DNA from: Cohnella rhizoplanae
Lineage (GTDB): Bacteria > Bacillota > Bacilli > Paenibacillales > Paenibacillaceae
Length of the DNA: 64,000 nucleotides
Reading direction: 5' to 3'
NCBI RefSeq assembly: GCF_948329515.1
Contig: NZ_CAOJCN010000007.1
Span: 124,001 to 188,000 of the forward strand
Program-made: the position numbers and the translations under genes
Notes under the pieces: generated by a model
Databases searched by the model: none
The model's input: only the letters and a program-made list of their open reading frames with translations
Told to the model about the DNA's origin: nothing
In this document: positions 53,598 to 62,179 of the stretch, piece by piece
Layout: every line of letters begins with the position of its first letter
How positions within the stretch are numbered: the first letter of the stretch is position 1

Positions 53598-54593
53598 TTA
53601 ACCCTTTAGAATGGCTTCGATCCGATTCAACTCTTCCTCCGAAAAGTCGAGATTGTTCACGGTCGCCACGTTGTCGTCGATCTGGCTCACCTTGCTCGCG
53701 CCGATCAGCACGGTCGTCACGCGGCCGCCGCGAAGCACCCAGGCAAGCGCCAGCTGGGCCAGGCTCTGTCCGCGGGACGACGCGATCTCGTTCAGCTGCT
53801 TCACCTTGGCGATGCGTTCCTCGGTAATGCTTCCTTCGTTCAGGAACACGGAGGCGCCAGCGGCGCGAGAGTCCGAGGGGATGCCGCCCAGGTACTTGTT
53901 CGTGAGCAGCCCCTGCTCCAGCGGCGAGAAAGCGATGGAACCGACGCCCTCCTCCTGCAGCAGATCGAGCAAGCCGTCCTCGACCCAGCGGTCGAACATG
54001 CTGTAGCGCGGCTGGTGGATGAGCAGCGGCGTGCCCAGCCCCTTCAGGATACGAATGGCCTCTGCGGCCTCGGGCGCACGATAGTTGGAGATGCCGACGT
54101 ACAGCGCCTTGCCGGAGCGCACGAGATGGTCGAGCGCGCCCATCGTCTCTTCGAGCGGCGTATCCGGATCCGGACGGTGGTGATAGAAGATATCGACGTA
54201 TTCGAGCCCCATCCGCTTCAGGCTCTGATCGAGACTGGACACGATATATTTGCGAGAGCCCCATTCCCCGTAGGGACCCGGCCACATGTAATACCCGGCC
54301 TTGGACGAGATGATGAGTTCGTCGCGGTACGGCTTGAAGTCGGAGGCCAGCATCCGGCCGAAGTTCTCCTCGGCGGAGCCGGGTACGGGACCGTAATTAT
54401 TGGCGAGGTCGAAGTGCGTAATGCCCAGGTCGAAGGCCCGGCGCGCGATCGCGCGGCCGTTCTCGTAAGCGTCCACGCTGCCGAAGTTGTGCCACAGGCC
54501 GAGCGAGATCGCGGGCAGCTTCAGCCCGCTGCGTCCGGTCCGGTTGTACTTCATCGTCTCGTAGCGCTTGTCGCTTGCTTGATAGATCGTCAT
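53598..54593 (-). CDS. gpr: Aldo/keto reductase, L-glyceraldehyde 3-phosphate reductase type
   Basis: 331 residues, NADPH-dependent (beta/alpha)8 barrel. It closely follows E. coli YghZ/Gpr in phrases such as SLGLWHNFG, AFDLGITHFDLANNYGPVPGSAEENFGR in part, SKAGYYMWPGPYG and LIHQPRYSMFDRW. Catalytic Tyr in NNYG, Asp in DLANN, Lys in SSKAG and His in YHHRPD are present. It probably detoxifies methylglyoxal or L-glyceraldehyde 3-phosphate. It lies 30 bases after the radical SAM gene, so it may be co-transcribed. Confidence 0.93.
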   Translation of the reverse strand: MTIYQASDKRYETMKYNRTGRSGLKLPAISLGLWHNFGSVDAYENGRAIARRAFDLGITHFDLANNYGPVPGSAEENFGRMLASDFKPYRDELIISSKAGYYMWPGPYGEWGSRKYIVSSLDQSLKRMGLEYVDIFYHHRPDPDTPLEETMGALDHLVRSGKALYVGISNYRAPEAAEAIRILKGLGTPLLIHQPRYSMFDRWVEDGLLDLLQEEGVGSIAFSPLEQGLLTNKYLGGIPSDSRAAGASVFLNEGSITEERIAKVKQLNEIASSRGQSLAQLALAWVLRGGRVTTVLIGASKVSQIDDNVATVNNLDFSEEELNRIEAILKG

Positions 54594-54623
54594 TTGTTAC
54601 CATGCTCCTCTGCAAATGAATGA

Positions 54624-56366
54624 TTAGCCGCCGGCGGCGATGCGTTCCTGTCCGCCGAGGGTTACGAGCCGAGCAGGCGCTTCCTCGCCGCCGTACAGGA
54701 AGACGAGCGTCGTCTCCCGCGAGCGGTCGATACGGCCTTCGCGCTCCCATGCCGCATAATCGAACGGGACGCGGTCAAGCGCCGCTTTTTTGACCAGCTC
54801 GCGCTCCTCGATGCCCAGCTCGGATGCGGCCCGCTTGAAGCGCGCAGACCAGTCGCCCTTGTCCAGCCGGTCTTCCCACCAGATCTTGCGTGGCTTGTAC
54901 TTGTGCTGCAGGAAAAAGTCGATCTTGAGCAGGCCGAGCGTCACGTCGGCGTCGAGCGCCGGATGACCGTCGTCCTTCAGGAACGCCCACAGCCGGACGA
55001 ACAGGTCCTCCAGCTGATGTCCGATCCGCTGCCAGCCGCGCGCCTCCCAATAGTCGCCGAAACGCTGGAAGAAGTCAAACGGGGACGGATATGCCTTATG
55101 CACCAAATATTCAATCGTCCGGTCCATCCGGTGCGCGTTCCAATACTTCTCCAGCACGTCCTCCACGCGCTTGATGCGGACGATGTCCGCGAACGGCATG
55201 AGATCGTTGCCGAGCATCTCGTAGGGCGCCCTGTCCATATAGATGTATCCGAACTTGTGGGCATCCTGCCTGAGTCCCGTCCCCCGCAGCATCTTCAGGA
55301 AGCCGAGCTGCAGCTCTTCGGGACGAAGCTCGAATACATCGTTAAAGGTTTTGCGGAACGTGTCGTAGTCCTCATGCGGAAGGCCGGCGATCAGGTCGAG
55401 ATGCTGGTCGATCTTGCCGCTCTCCTTGACCTTCGTGACCGTACGCACAAGCTTGCTCCAGTTCTGGCGCCGCTGTACCGCGAGGTTGGTCACGTCGTTG
55501 GTCGACTGGACGCCGATCTCGAATCGGAAAACGCCGGCCGGCGCATGCTCCGCCAGATAATCGAGCACCTCGGGCCGCATAATGTCCGCCGTGATCTCGA
55601 ATTGGAACACGCAGCCCCGGTGGTTCTCGATCAAAAAGCGGAACATCTCGAGCGCGTAATCCCGCTTGATGTTAAAGGTACGGTCCACGAACTTGATCAG
55701 CTTGGCCCCGCTGTCGATGAGGTACAGGATGTCGGCCTTCACCCGGTCCATGTCGAAGTAGCGGACGCCGACCTCGATGCTCGACAGGCAGAACTGGCAG
55801 CTGAACGGACAACCGCGGCTCGTCTCGAAGTAGACGACGCGATTGGCCAGGCTCGGCACGTCCTCCTCGAACCTGTAGGGCGAAGGCAGCGTCGCCAGAT
55901 CCAGCTTCGGGCGGCCGGGGTTGACGACGATCTCCTCCCCCTTGCGGTACGCGAGCCCGAAGACGAAGTGAAACTTGCGGCTGCCGGACAGCTCCCGCAG
56001 CAGGTCGCGCAGCGTCTCCTCGCCTTCGCCCATGATGATATGGTCGACGGCCGGCAGGCGCCGCATCCACTGCTCCGTATCGTAGGAGACCTCTGGCCCG
56101 CCCAGGACGATCGTGACGTTCGGCAGGATCTTGCGCAGCATGTCAATGACGGTGATCGTCTCTTCGATATTCCAGATATAACAGGAAAAGCCGATGACGT
56201 CGGGATTCCGTGCGAACAGATCCGACGCGATGACCATCGGCGGGTCCTTGATCGTATATTCAGCGATGTCCATCGGGAACTCTTCCTGGCTGTATGCCTT
56301 GAGGCAGCGCAGGGCGAGCGACGTATGGATGTATTTGGCGTTCAGCGTCGCGAGGACGACTTTCAT
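54624..56366 (-). CDS. B12-binding domain radical SAM protein with DUF4080
   Basis: 580 residues. A cobalamin-binding-like Rossmann domain (1-140; LATLNAKYIHTSLALR, VIGFSCYIWN, GEGEETLRDLL), a radical SAM barrel (~175-400) with the [4Fe-4S] cysteines in ETSRGCPFSCQFCLSS, and a C-terminal DUF4080 (~430-560). This three-part form is common in Bacilli and annotated only by domain. The usual B12-ligand His motif DxHxxG is absent, as in many relatives. Substrate unknown. It lies upstream of gpr on the same strand. Confidence 0.9.
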   Translation of the reverse strand: MKVVLATLNAKYIHTSLALRCLKAYSQEEFPMDIAEYTIKDPPMVIASDLFARNPDVIGFSCYIWNIEETITVIDMLRKILPNVTIVLGGPEVSYDTEQWMRRLPAVDHIIMGEGEETLRDLLRELSGSRKFHFVFGLAYRKGEEIVVNPGRPKLDLATLPSPYRFEEDVPSLANRVVYFETSRGCPFSCQFCLSSIEVGVRYFDMDRVKADILYLIDSGAKLIKFVDRTFNIKRDYALEMFRFLIENHRGCVFQFEITADIMRPEVLDYLAEHAPAGVFRFEIGVQSTNDVTNLAVQRRQNWSKLVRTVTKVKESGKIDQHLDLIAGLPHEDYDTFRKTFNDVFELRPEELQLGFLKMLRGTGLRQDAHKFGYIYMDRAPYEMLGNDLMPFADIVRIKRVEDVLEKYWNAHRMDRTIEYLVHKAYPSPFDFFQRFGDYWEARGWQRIGHQLEDLFVRLWAFLKDDGHPALDADVTLGLLKIDFFLQHKYKPRKIWWEDRLDKGDWSARFKRAASELGIEERELVKKAALDRVPFDYAAWEREGRIDRSRETTLVFLYGGEEAPARLVTLGGQERIAAGG

Positions 56367-56486
56367 GCTTGTCCCTCACTTTTACGATCTGACTTCTGCT
56401 CTCCATTGTAAGGGATTGGCGTTGCCGTGTAAAAGAGGGCATGTTCCATGCCGCTGCAATCGCGGTTTCCGGCTGCTCGTAAATGC

Positions 56487-56514
56487 AAACGGCAGCCCGG
56501 ACAACCCGGACTGC
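56487..56514 (-). terminator. Terminator-like hairpin after bglA
   Basis: CGGCAGYCCGGG arms around a four-base loop, followed on the minus strand by TTTGCATTT. The U-tract is imperfect. Confidence 0.6.
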
Positions 56515-56539
56515 CGCTTTTGCATGGCATGCTGATCGA

Positions 56540-57886
56540 TTAAGCCTCGAACCCGTCGTTCGCGATGACGCCCTGAATGAAACGGTAGCTGTCCTTGGGA
56601 TAACGCTTCAAGGTCTCGTAGTCGGTATATACGATGCCGAAGCGCTTGGCATAGCCTTCCGCCCACTCGAAGTTGTCGAGCAGCGACCATGCGAAGTACC
56701 CCTTGAGCGGCACGCCGGACTCGATGAGACGGTGGCACTGGATAAAATGCTTCTTGAAATAGTCGGCGCGCCCCGCGTCGTGCACCTTGCCTTCCGGCGT
56801 CAGCGCGTCTTCGTAGCAGGCGCCGTTCTCGGTAATGTAGATCGGAACGTCGCCATATTCGTCGTGCACCCACGACAGCACTTTGTACAGACCGTCCGGA
56901 TACACGTTCCAGTCCATATAAGTCTTGTCGAAGCCGACCTGCACTTCCTCGCAGTCGAACAGGCCTTCGCCTTCCTTATATCGTCCGAAGCCGCCGCTGT
57001 AGAAGTTAACGCCGATGAAGTCGATCGGCTGCGCGATCGTCTCCATATCGCCCGGGCGGATCGGCACCTCGACGCCTTTGCCCTTGAACCAGTCGACCAT
57101 GAACTGCGGGTACTCGCCCTTGAAGGTCGGGTCCATGAACCATTCGTTATTGTACGCGCGATTGCGGTGCGCGGCCGCGACGTCCTCCGGCTTGGTCGTA
57201 TACGGCTCGAACCAGTACAGGTTGTGCGTCGTGCCGATCTCGCCGGAAATGCCGAGCGCGCGGAACGTCTTGACCGCTTCGCCGTGCGCGACCATGCAGT
57301 TGTGCGCGACGTTGACCGCGAGCTGCAGGTCCGTGTTGCCTGGGGCGTGCGCCCCGATATAGTTGGACAGGAACGACACGCACCACGTTTCGTTGAACGT
57401 GATCCACTGCTTGACCTTGCCGCCGAAAGCCTTGAAGGCCGTCTCCGCGTATCGGACGAACGCCCCGATCGTATCGCGGTTATCCCAGCCGCCCTTGTCC
57501 TGTAGCGCCTGCGGCAGGTCCCAGTGGTACAGCGTCACGCAGGGCTCGATGCCGGCTGCCAGCAAGCCGTCGATGACCTTCGCGTAGTAATCGAGCCCCT
57601 GCTGGTTCAGCTCGCCGTCCCCGTCCGGATAAATGCGCGGCCAAGCGATCGAGAAGCGGTAAGCCTTGACGCCCAGATTTTTGAGCAGCTCGATGTCTTC
57701 CTCGTAACGATGGTAGCTGTCGCAAGCTACGTCGCCCGTGTCTCCGTTTACGACCTTGCCCGGCGTGCGGGAGAACGTGTCCCAGATCGACATTCCCCGT
57801 CCGTCTTCGTTATAAGCCCCTTCGATCTGATAGGAAGCCGTAGCCGTTCCCCAGACGAAGTCCTTCGGAAATTGAATCGAAGCCAT
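56540..57886 (-). CDS. bglA: GH1 beta-glucosidase
   Basis: 448-residue cytoplasmic retaining glycosidase that splits beta-glucosides such as cellobiose. The acid/base Glu is in WITFNETWC (~167) and the nucleophile in VPIYITENGACYED (~355). FPKDFVWGTATASYQIEGAYNEDGRG in part is the N-terminal signature. GGAGGG precedes the ATG. It is monocistronic, with a cre/LacI-like palindrome (57934-57949) about 50 bases upstream. It would complete the degradation of oligosaccharides released by the GH9 enzyme. Confidence 0.97.
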   Translation of the reverse strand: MASIQFPKDFVWGTATASYQIEGAYNEDGRGMSIWDTFSRTPGKVVNGDTGDVACDSYHRYEEDIELLKNLGVKAYRFSIAWPRIYPDGDGELNQQGLDYYAKVIDGLLAAGIEPCVTLYHWDLPQALQDKGGWDNRDTIGAFVRYAETAFKAFGGKVKQWITFNETWCVSFLSNYIGAHAPGNTDLQLAVNVAHNCMVAHGEAVKTFRALGISGEIGTTHNLYWFEPYTTKPEDVAAAHRNRAYNNEWFMDPTFKGEYPQFMVDWFKGKGVEVPIRPGDMETIAQPIDFIGVNFYSGGFGRYKEGEGLFDCEEVQVGFDKTYMDWNVYPDGLYKVLSWVHDEYGDVPIYITENGACYEDALTPEGKVHDAGRADYFKKHFIQCHRLIESGVPLKGYFAWSLLDNFEWAEGYAKRFGIVYTDYETLKRYPKDSYRFIQGVIANDGFEA

Positions 57887-57933
57887 GCCCTAACCCTCCG
57901 CGCTTCATATTCGCACTGCGTTCGTTCGCGTCA

Positions 57934-57949
57934 TGTAAAACGTTTTCCA
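57934..57949. promoter_or_regulatory. cre/LacI-type operator-like palindrome upstream of bglA
   Basis: TGTAAAACGTTTTCCA is centred on CG with A/T arms, like catabolite-response elements and other LacI-family sites, though it is 16 rather than 14 bases. It may mediate CcpA or a local sugar repressor. Confidence 0.45.
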
Positions 57950-58010
57950 TCTCTATTTTATACGAAAAACGCGGCTAACGCCCATACGCTATGCTGTGCG
58001 ATATTGGCGC

Positions 58011-59111
58011 TTATTTATTCGGATTGGCCTCATTCAGCAGTTCGCGCGCATGGTTCTCCAGGCCGTCGTAGAACGACTTGACCTCGGGAATGTCGATCTG
58101 CTCCCCGCCTGAGCCCTTTTTGTATACCGCGCCGCCCGTCTTATTCATCAGGTCGAGGAATTCCTGCGTCAGCCTCGCCGTGACGGTGCCCGGATGATCG
58201 GCGATCGCCCGCTGCTGCGCGGCCTTGGCTTCCGGGTCGATCTTAAACGTATCGTAGTCGAATACGGGCGTATTGCTCAGACCCATCAGCAGAAAAGGAA
58301 TATACCGCGTCGCGAACAAATCCTCGGCCCGATCGCGCTCGGGCGACGACGGATGCTTCGCCACGTATGCCTCCGCTTGCGCGGCGCGCGCGGCCACTTC
58401 GGACCGCTCGATGACGAGTCCCCCGTCCGAAGCCGACTTCTGGTCGGATTCGACGGCCAGCAGCGCGATATAATCCTTCATCGAAGCGGTGACATGCGCG
58501 TCCGCACGCTTCAGCTTCCCGTAATCTACGACCGGAAAAAACATGCCCTCCGCCGTCTCCAGCTTATAGCCGCCGCTTACCGCTTCTTGAACGAGCGTCC
58601 GGACTTGCTCGTCCCCAATCTTGCCGATCCCGTCGTCCGTCGGCGGCCAATCGAGCTTCCGCAGCGCCTCCTGGACGTTCTGGGGCTCAAACTTTGCCTG
58701 TATGCCGGGCAGGCTGCGGTCGTAATAATCGAGCATCGTCCGCACGAGCGCGTCGCCTGTCTCCGGCTGCGCCTGCTTCAGCTTGTCGTCCAGCACGCCG
58801 CTCAGCTCGGCGGCGGACATATCGGAGTGGGCCTGCTCTTCGAATGCCTTCAGCAGCGCGGCATCGGCTTCCGGATCGGATGGGCCGCTTCCGGCAGGCG
58901 GCGCGGTCGCGCTCGCGCCGGCACTAGCGGACGGTGCCGGCGCCGAAGCGGAGGCCGAGGCGGATTCAGAGGCTGAAGCGGAAGGGCCAGCCTTGCCGTC
59001 GTTCGCGCCGCCGCTGCATGCTGTGAGACCTGCCGCCAAGAGCAGCGCGACGCCTAACGCAGCCAGCCGCTTGCCCGTTTTCAGCGTCCCGTGTTTCGTC
59101 GTCACATTCAT
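58011..59111 (-). CDS. Lipoprotein of unknown function
   Basis: 366 residues. Signal peptide with lipobox LTACSGG (lipidated Cys ~32), then a Ser/Ala-rich spacer (SASASESASASASAPAP) and a mostly helical domain from ~80 to the end with no family I recognise. Phrases such as LETAEGMFFPVVDYGKLK and RYIPFLLMGLSNTPVFDY are family-like and may identify it in a search. AAGGAGGG precedes the ATG. It is monocistronic between bglA and the HAD gene. It will sit on the outer face of the membrane. Confidence 0.75.
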   Translation of the reverse strand: MNVTTKHGTLKTGKRLAALGVALLLAAGLTACSGGANDGKAGPSASASESASASASAPAPSASAGASATAPPAGSGPSDPEADAALLKAFEEQAHSDMSAAELSGVLDDKLKQAQPETGDALVRTMLDYYDRSLPGIQAKFEPQNVQEALRKLDWPPTDDGIGKIGDEQVRTLVQEAVSGGYKLETAEGMFFPVVDYGKLKRADAHVTASMKDYIALLAVESDQKSASDGGLVIERSEVAARAAQAEAYVAKHPSSPERDRAEDLFATRYIPFLLMGLSNTPVFDYDTFKIDPEAKAAQQRAIADHPGTVTARLTQEFLDLMNKTGGAVYKKGSGGEQIDIPEVKSFYDGLENHARELLNEANPNK

Positions 59112-59335
59112 CGGATCTTATCCCTCCTTAAGGTCTGGTCTTATGTTCGTTTATTCCCCAACAATCCACGCAAGCCTTCGATTTTTAGACGCTACAATCC
59201 CGGAAATGGTTCCACGGAGAGGGTATTTTATACATTCGAGACGGGCTTCCGATTCTGTCGCTTATTGTAGGGATTCGTCCAAATGCGTTACAATCGAGGA
59301 ATGATGTCCGCCCATACAAAAGGAGAGAAATAGCT

Positions 59336-60139
59336 ATGCCTTCTTACAGGCTCATCGCGATCGACCTCGACGATACGCTGCTGAACGACGAACTCGAGGT
59401 GACGGAGGCGACGCGAAGCGCGCTGGCCGAGGCCGTATCGCGCGGCGTGCACGTAACGCTGGCCACAGGCCGCATGTTCGCCTCCGCCAAGCAGACGGCC
59501 GCGCAGGTCGGTCTGAACGTGCCGTTAATTACCTATCAAGGCTCCCTGGTCCGCAACCTGCTGGACGAGCGCACGCTGTACGAACGCGCCGTCGATCTTG
59601 AAGCGGTCCGCAAGCTGTACGACTTCACGCGCGAGCGCGGGTTGCACCTGCAGACCTATATCGGCGACAAGCTCTATTCCTTCGACAACGGCGACAGGCT
59701 GGCGGCCTACGCCAAGCAGTCCAATATTCCGTATATCGTCGAACCGGATCTGTCGGCGCTGCCGGACGGCAACCATACCAAGCTGCTCATCATCGACGAG
59801 CCGGCTCTGCTGGACGAGCTGGCGCCCGAGCTGCACGCCCTCCTCGGTCCCGAGGTTCATATCACCAAGTCCAAGCCGCACTACCTGGAATTCACGCACC
59901 GGGAGGGCACCAAGGGCCACGCGCTTCGTTTTTTGGCGGAGCATTACGGGCTCGCGATGGAGGAGACCATCGCGATCGGCGACTCCTGGAACGACCGCGA
60001 GATGATCGAGGCCGCGGGACTCGGCGTCGCCATGGCGAATGCCGTTCCGGCGCTGCGCGAGATCGCCGACTACATCACCGCCAGCAACAACGAGGACGGC
60101 GTGAAGCAAGTCGTCGATCAGTTTATTTTGAACGCCTAA
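59336..60139 (+). CDS. Cof-type HAD-IIB family phosphatase
   Basis: 267-residue haloacid dehalogenase-type phosphatase. Motif I IAIDLDDTLLND (nucleophile and acid Asp), motif II LATGRMFAS, motif III Lys in KGHALRFLAEHYG and motif IV AIGDSWNDREMI. The C2B cap lies between residues ~85 and 195. AAGGAG precedes the ATG. Members dephosphorylate sugar phosphates, flavin or pyridoxal phosphate precursors, with broad specificity. Confidence 0.93.
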   Translation: MPSYRLIAIDLDDTLLNDELEVTEATRSALAEAVSRGVHVTLATGRMFASAKQTAAQVGLNVPLITYQGSLVRNLLDERTLYERAVDLEAVRKLYDFTRERGLHLQTYIGDKLYSFDNGDRLAAYAKQSNIPYIVEPDLSALPDGNHTKLLIIDEPALLDELAPELHALLGPEVHITKSKPHYLEFTHREGTKGHALRFLAEHYGLAMEETIAIGDSWNDREMIEAAGLGVAMANAVPALREIADYITASNNEDGVKQVVDQFILNA

Positions 60140-60182
60140 GTTCCACGCTGCGCCACGCTCGCCGTTATTCGTTTGGACATGC

Positions 60183-60228
60183 AAAAGGCTTCCGCAAGCT
60201 CGTTTACTGAGCGAGGCGGAAGCCTTTT
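60183..60228. terminator. Bidirectional terminator between the HAD and XRE genes
   Basis: AAAAGGCTTCCGC and its complement (60183-60195 with 60216-60228) with T-runs on both sides. It overlaps the last codon of the XRE gene. Confidence 0.85.
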
Positions 60229-60586
60229 ACGTTTTGCGCCGATCGGCGTCCTTTTCTCTTTTTCGTTTCTCCTGCAGCAGCCGGTACATCTCGAGCTGCT
60301 CCTGCAGATAAACGGCTTCATCCTCCGTGAGCGCCTCTTCTGCGCCCTGAATGACGAACCGGTTCGGCTCCGCGGACGGCTGTTCCTTGTCGACGCCCGT
60401 CAGCAGCCAATCCAGCGTTACTTCGTAGATGCTCGCAAGCTCCCTCAATATCTCGTTATCCGGCTGCGACCGGTTATTCTCGTATTTGGAGATCGTCGTG
60501 AAGTCCACGCCCAGCGCGCCGGCGACTTCGTTTTGCGTCATGTGCTTTTCTTGTCTGGCTAGCTTCAAGCGTTTGCCGAATGTCAA
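60227..60586 (-). CDS. XRE-family helix-turn-helix regulator
   Basis: 119 residues. An XRE/Cro helix-turn-helix fills residues 5-62 (MTQNEVAGALGVDFTTISKYENNRSQP); the rest is a charged helical region ending in RKREKDADRRKT. The likely start is TTG 60586 with GGGGTG upstream. It is probably autoregulated through three AACTTG-type half-sites at 60644-60675. It is divergent from the 52-aa membrane protein gene. Confidence 0.87.
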   Translation of the reverse strand: MTFGKRLKLARQEKHMTQNEVAGALGVDFTTISKYENNRSQPDNEILRELASIYEVTLDWLLTGVDKEQPSAEPNRFVIQGAEEALTEDEAVYLQEQLEMYRLLQEKRKREKDADRRKT

Positions 60587-60643
60587 CGGTTACACCCCGC
60601 GCTTTTTGCTTCAGTATAAGAGATTTGAAATGGGCGCCGGCCT

Positions 60644-60675
60644 AACTTGCATATAAATCAAGTTTTAACTTGCAA
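60644..60675. promoter_or_regulatory. Candidate XRE operator, three AACTTG half-sites
   Basis: AACTTGCA at 60644-60651 and 60668-60675, with an inverted CAAGTT at 60660-60665 between. It lies in the divergent gap, 58 bases before the XRE start. Confidence 0.5.
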
Positions 60676-60723
60676 TTTTGACATTTTTTATTTAATATAA
60701 AAACGTTATATGAAGTTACTTCA

Positions 60724-60882
60724 ATGGAGGGAACGTTCATTTTTATTCATGATCAGCCTTACCCTTTGTATTATTGGATCGTCAGCCTATCGGTCATACT
60801 CGTGCTGGTGGGATTTCTCGTGCGCAGCGAGCGCGTCAAGCGAAGAGCGGAGCGGGACCGCGAGCGCGAAGAAGGGGAATAG
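60724..60882 (+). CDS. Single-pass membrane microprotein (52 aa)
   Basis: MEGTFIFIHDQPYPLYYW, then one helix (IVSLSVILVLVGFLV, ~19-33) and a strongly charged tail (RSERVKRRAERDREREEGE). This layout is non-random and the frame fits better than two overlapping alternatives. The ATG lacks a ribosome binding site. A GGAGGG falls inside the first codons, which might serve an ATT further on. TTGACA (60679-60684) lies upstream but without a matching -10. Function unknown. Confidence 0.6.
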   Translation: MEGTFIFIHDQPYPLYYWIVSLSVILVLVGFLVRSERVKRRAERDREREEGE

Positions 60883-60888
60883 GACAAC

Positions 60889-60987
60889 AATAAACCGTCA
60901 GGGCCGGTGCCCTCACGGTTGATGGATAGGATGCGTATTCGGGCTACCTTAGCCCAAAGAGGTCGAAGGCGATCAGCGCCTTCGACC
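60889..60987 (-). terminator. Two tandem hairpins after sbp
   Basis: A perfect 11-bp stem (60961-60971 with 60977-60987) directly after the sbp stop has a weak TCTTT tract. A second stem (60893-60920) is followed on the minus strand by TATTGTTG. Together they probably end the sulfate operon. Confidence 0.6.
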
Positions 60988-61001
60988 ACTTCATTTTATT
61001 T

Positions 61002-62096
61002 TCATTTGCCGGCCAGCACTTGGTACCACACGCCGCGTTTGCCGTAGAGCTCGCTGCGAACCCGGTCCCATCCGCCGAGGTAGCCGATGTCGAACAGCCC
61101 GGACGGCGTCCGGTACCGGTCCTCATAACGGCCTGCCACCTCTTCGCTCACGGGCCTGAACCCATGCTCGGCGAACACCGCCTGCGCCTCCGCCCCGCTC
61201 ATATACGACACCAGCGCGTCGGCGGCTTCGCGTACGCCGTGCGCGTCCGCATTGACGCCGACGACGCCCGCCGGATTCTCGATCAGGATGGTGTCGTCCG
61301 GCGTCACGATCTCATAGCGCACGCCCTGCGCCACGCGCGCGAGCAGCTCGTTCTCGTACGTGACGATCACGTCGCCGACGCCGTATTCGAACGCCGCCAT
61401 CGAGGCGCGGCCGCTCTTGTCCATCGACTCGACGTTTTTGTATACGTCCGCGAGGAAGGCCTTGGCCGCGGCCGGATCCGGCTGCCCCGACTCGCGCTCG
61501 GACTGCTTCAACCCCGCGCCGTAGATCGCGTTGATGTCCCACTGCGCGCCGCCCGATACCTTGGGATTGGGGAACAAGACCCTCACGCCCGGTCTGGCCA
61601 GATCCGCGAACCCGGCGATGCCGAGCGGATTGCCTTCCCGCGTGCCCAGCACGACGACCGAACGCGTGATCATGCCGCCGGTCTCCGTCTTCTTCCAATC
61701 CTCGCTCATGAGCCCGGCCTTGACGATCTTGTCCATGTCGCCTTCGAGCGAGAGGACGGCGACGTCGGCCTTGAAGCCGCCGACGATCGATCTCGCCTGC
61801 GTGCCGGACGCCTCGTAGGACTCCTGGAAGCGAAGCTTCTGCCCCGTCTTGGCCTCCCACGCCTTGGCAAAGGACGGCAGAATCTCCTGCAGCGCATCCT
61901 TCGCGACCGAGTAAGCGCCGACGACCAGCGTGGCCGTCCCCGATTCCTGCGATGCGGTCCCTCCCCCGTCTGCCGGACCGTTAGCCGACGGCGCGCCTCC
62001 GCAGCCTGCCATCGAGACGCCGAGCGCAGCGGCCAGCAGCCATCCGCTCAGCAGGCGGACCCTGCCGCGCCGCCCGTTCAACCTGTTGCTGTTCAA
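61002..62096 (-). CDS. sbp: Sulfate ABC transporter substrate-binding lipoprotein
   Basis: 364 residues. Signal peptide with a lipobox ending in Cys (VSMAGCGG), then the sulfate/thiosulfate-binding fold with LVVGAYSVAKDALQEILPSF in part, ESYEASGTQARSIVGGFKAD in part, and the family phrases GDVIVTYENELLA and TILIENPAGVVGVN. I place the start at TTG 62096 because GGGAGG lies nine bases before it; a TTG three codons upstream touches that site. It is the last gene of cysW-cysA-sbp; the usual order in Bacilli puts sbp first. Confidence 0.92.
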   Translation of the reverse strand: MNSNRLNGRRGRVRLLSGWLLAAALGVSMAGCGGAPSANGPADGGGTASQESGTATLVVGAYSVAKDALQEILPSFAKAWEAKTGQKLRFQESYEASGTQARSIVGGFKADVAVLSLEGDMDKIVKAGLMSEDWKKTETGGMITRSVVVLGTREGNPLGIAGFADLARPGVRVLFPNPKVSGGAQWDINAIYGAGLKQSERESGQPDPAAAKAFLADVYKNVESMDKSGRASMAAFEYGVGDVIVTYENELLARVAQGVRYEIVTPDDTILIENPAGVVGVNADAHGVREAADALVSYMSGAEAQAVFAEHGFRPVSEEVAGRYEDRYRTPSGLFDIGYLGGWDRVRSELYGKRGVWYQVLAGK

Positions 62097-62179
62097 GTTC
62101 GCCAACCTCCCGGCGGTGCCTCCGCAGGCTCCCGCTTATGCAAGCGAGCGGCAGTCCTCGCGGACTGCCGGCGCCTGCT

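Noticed and set aside
54903-56411. 502-codon plus-strand frame opposite the radical SAM gene
   Set aside because: Antisense shadow without motifs.
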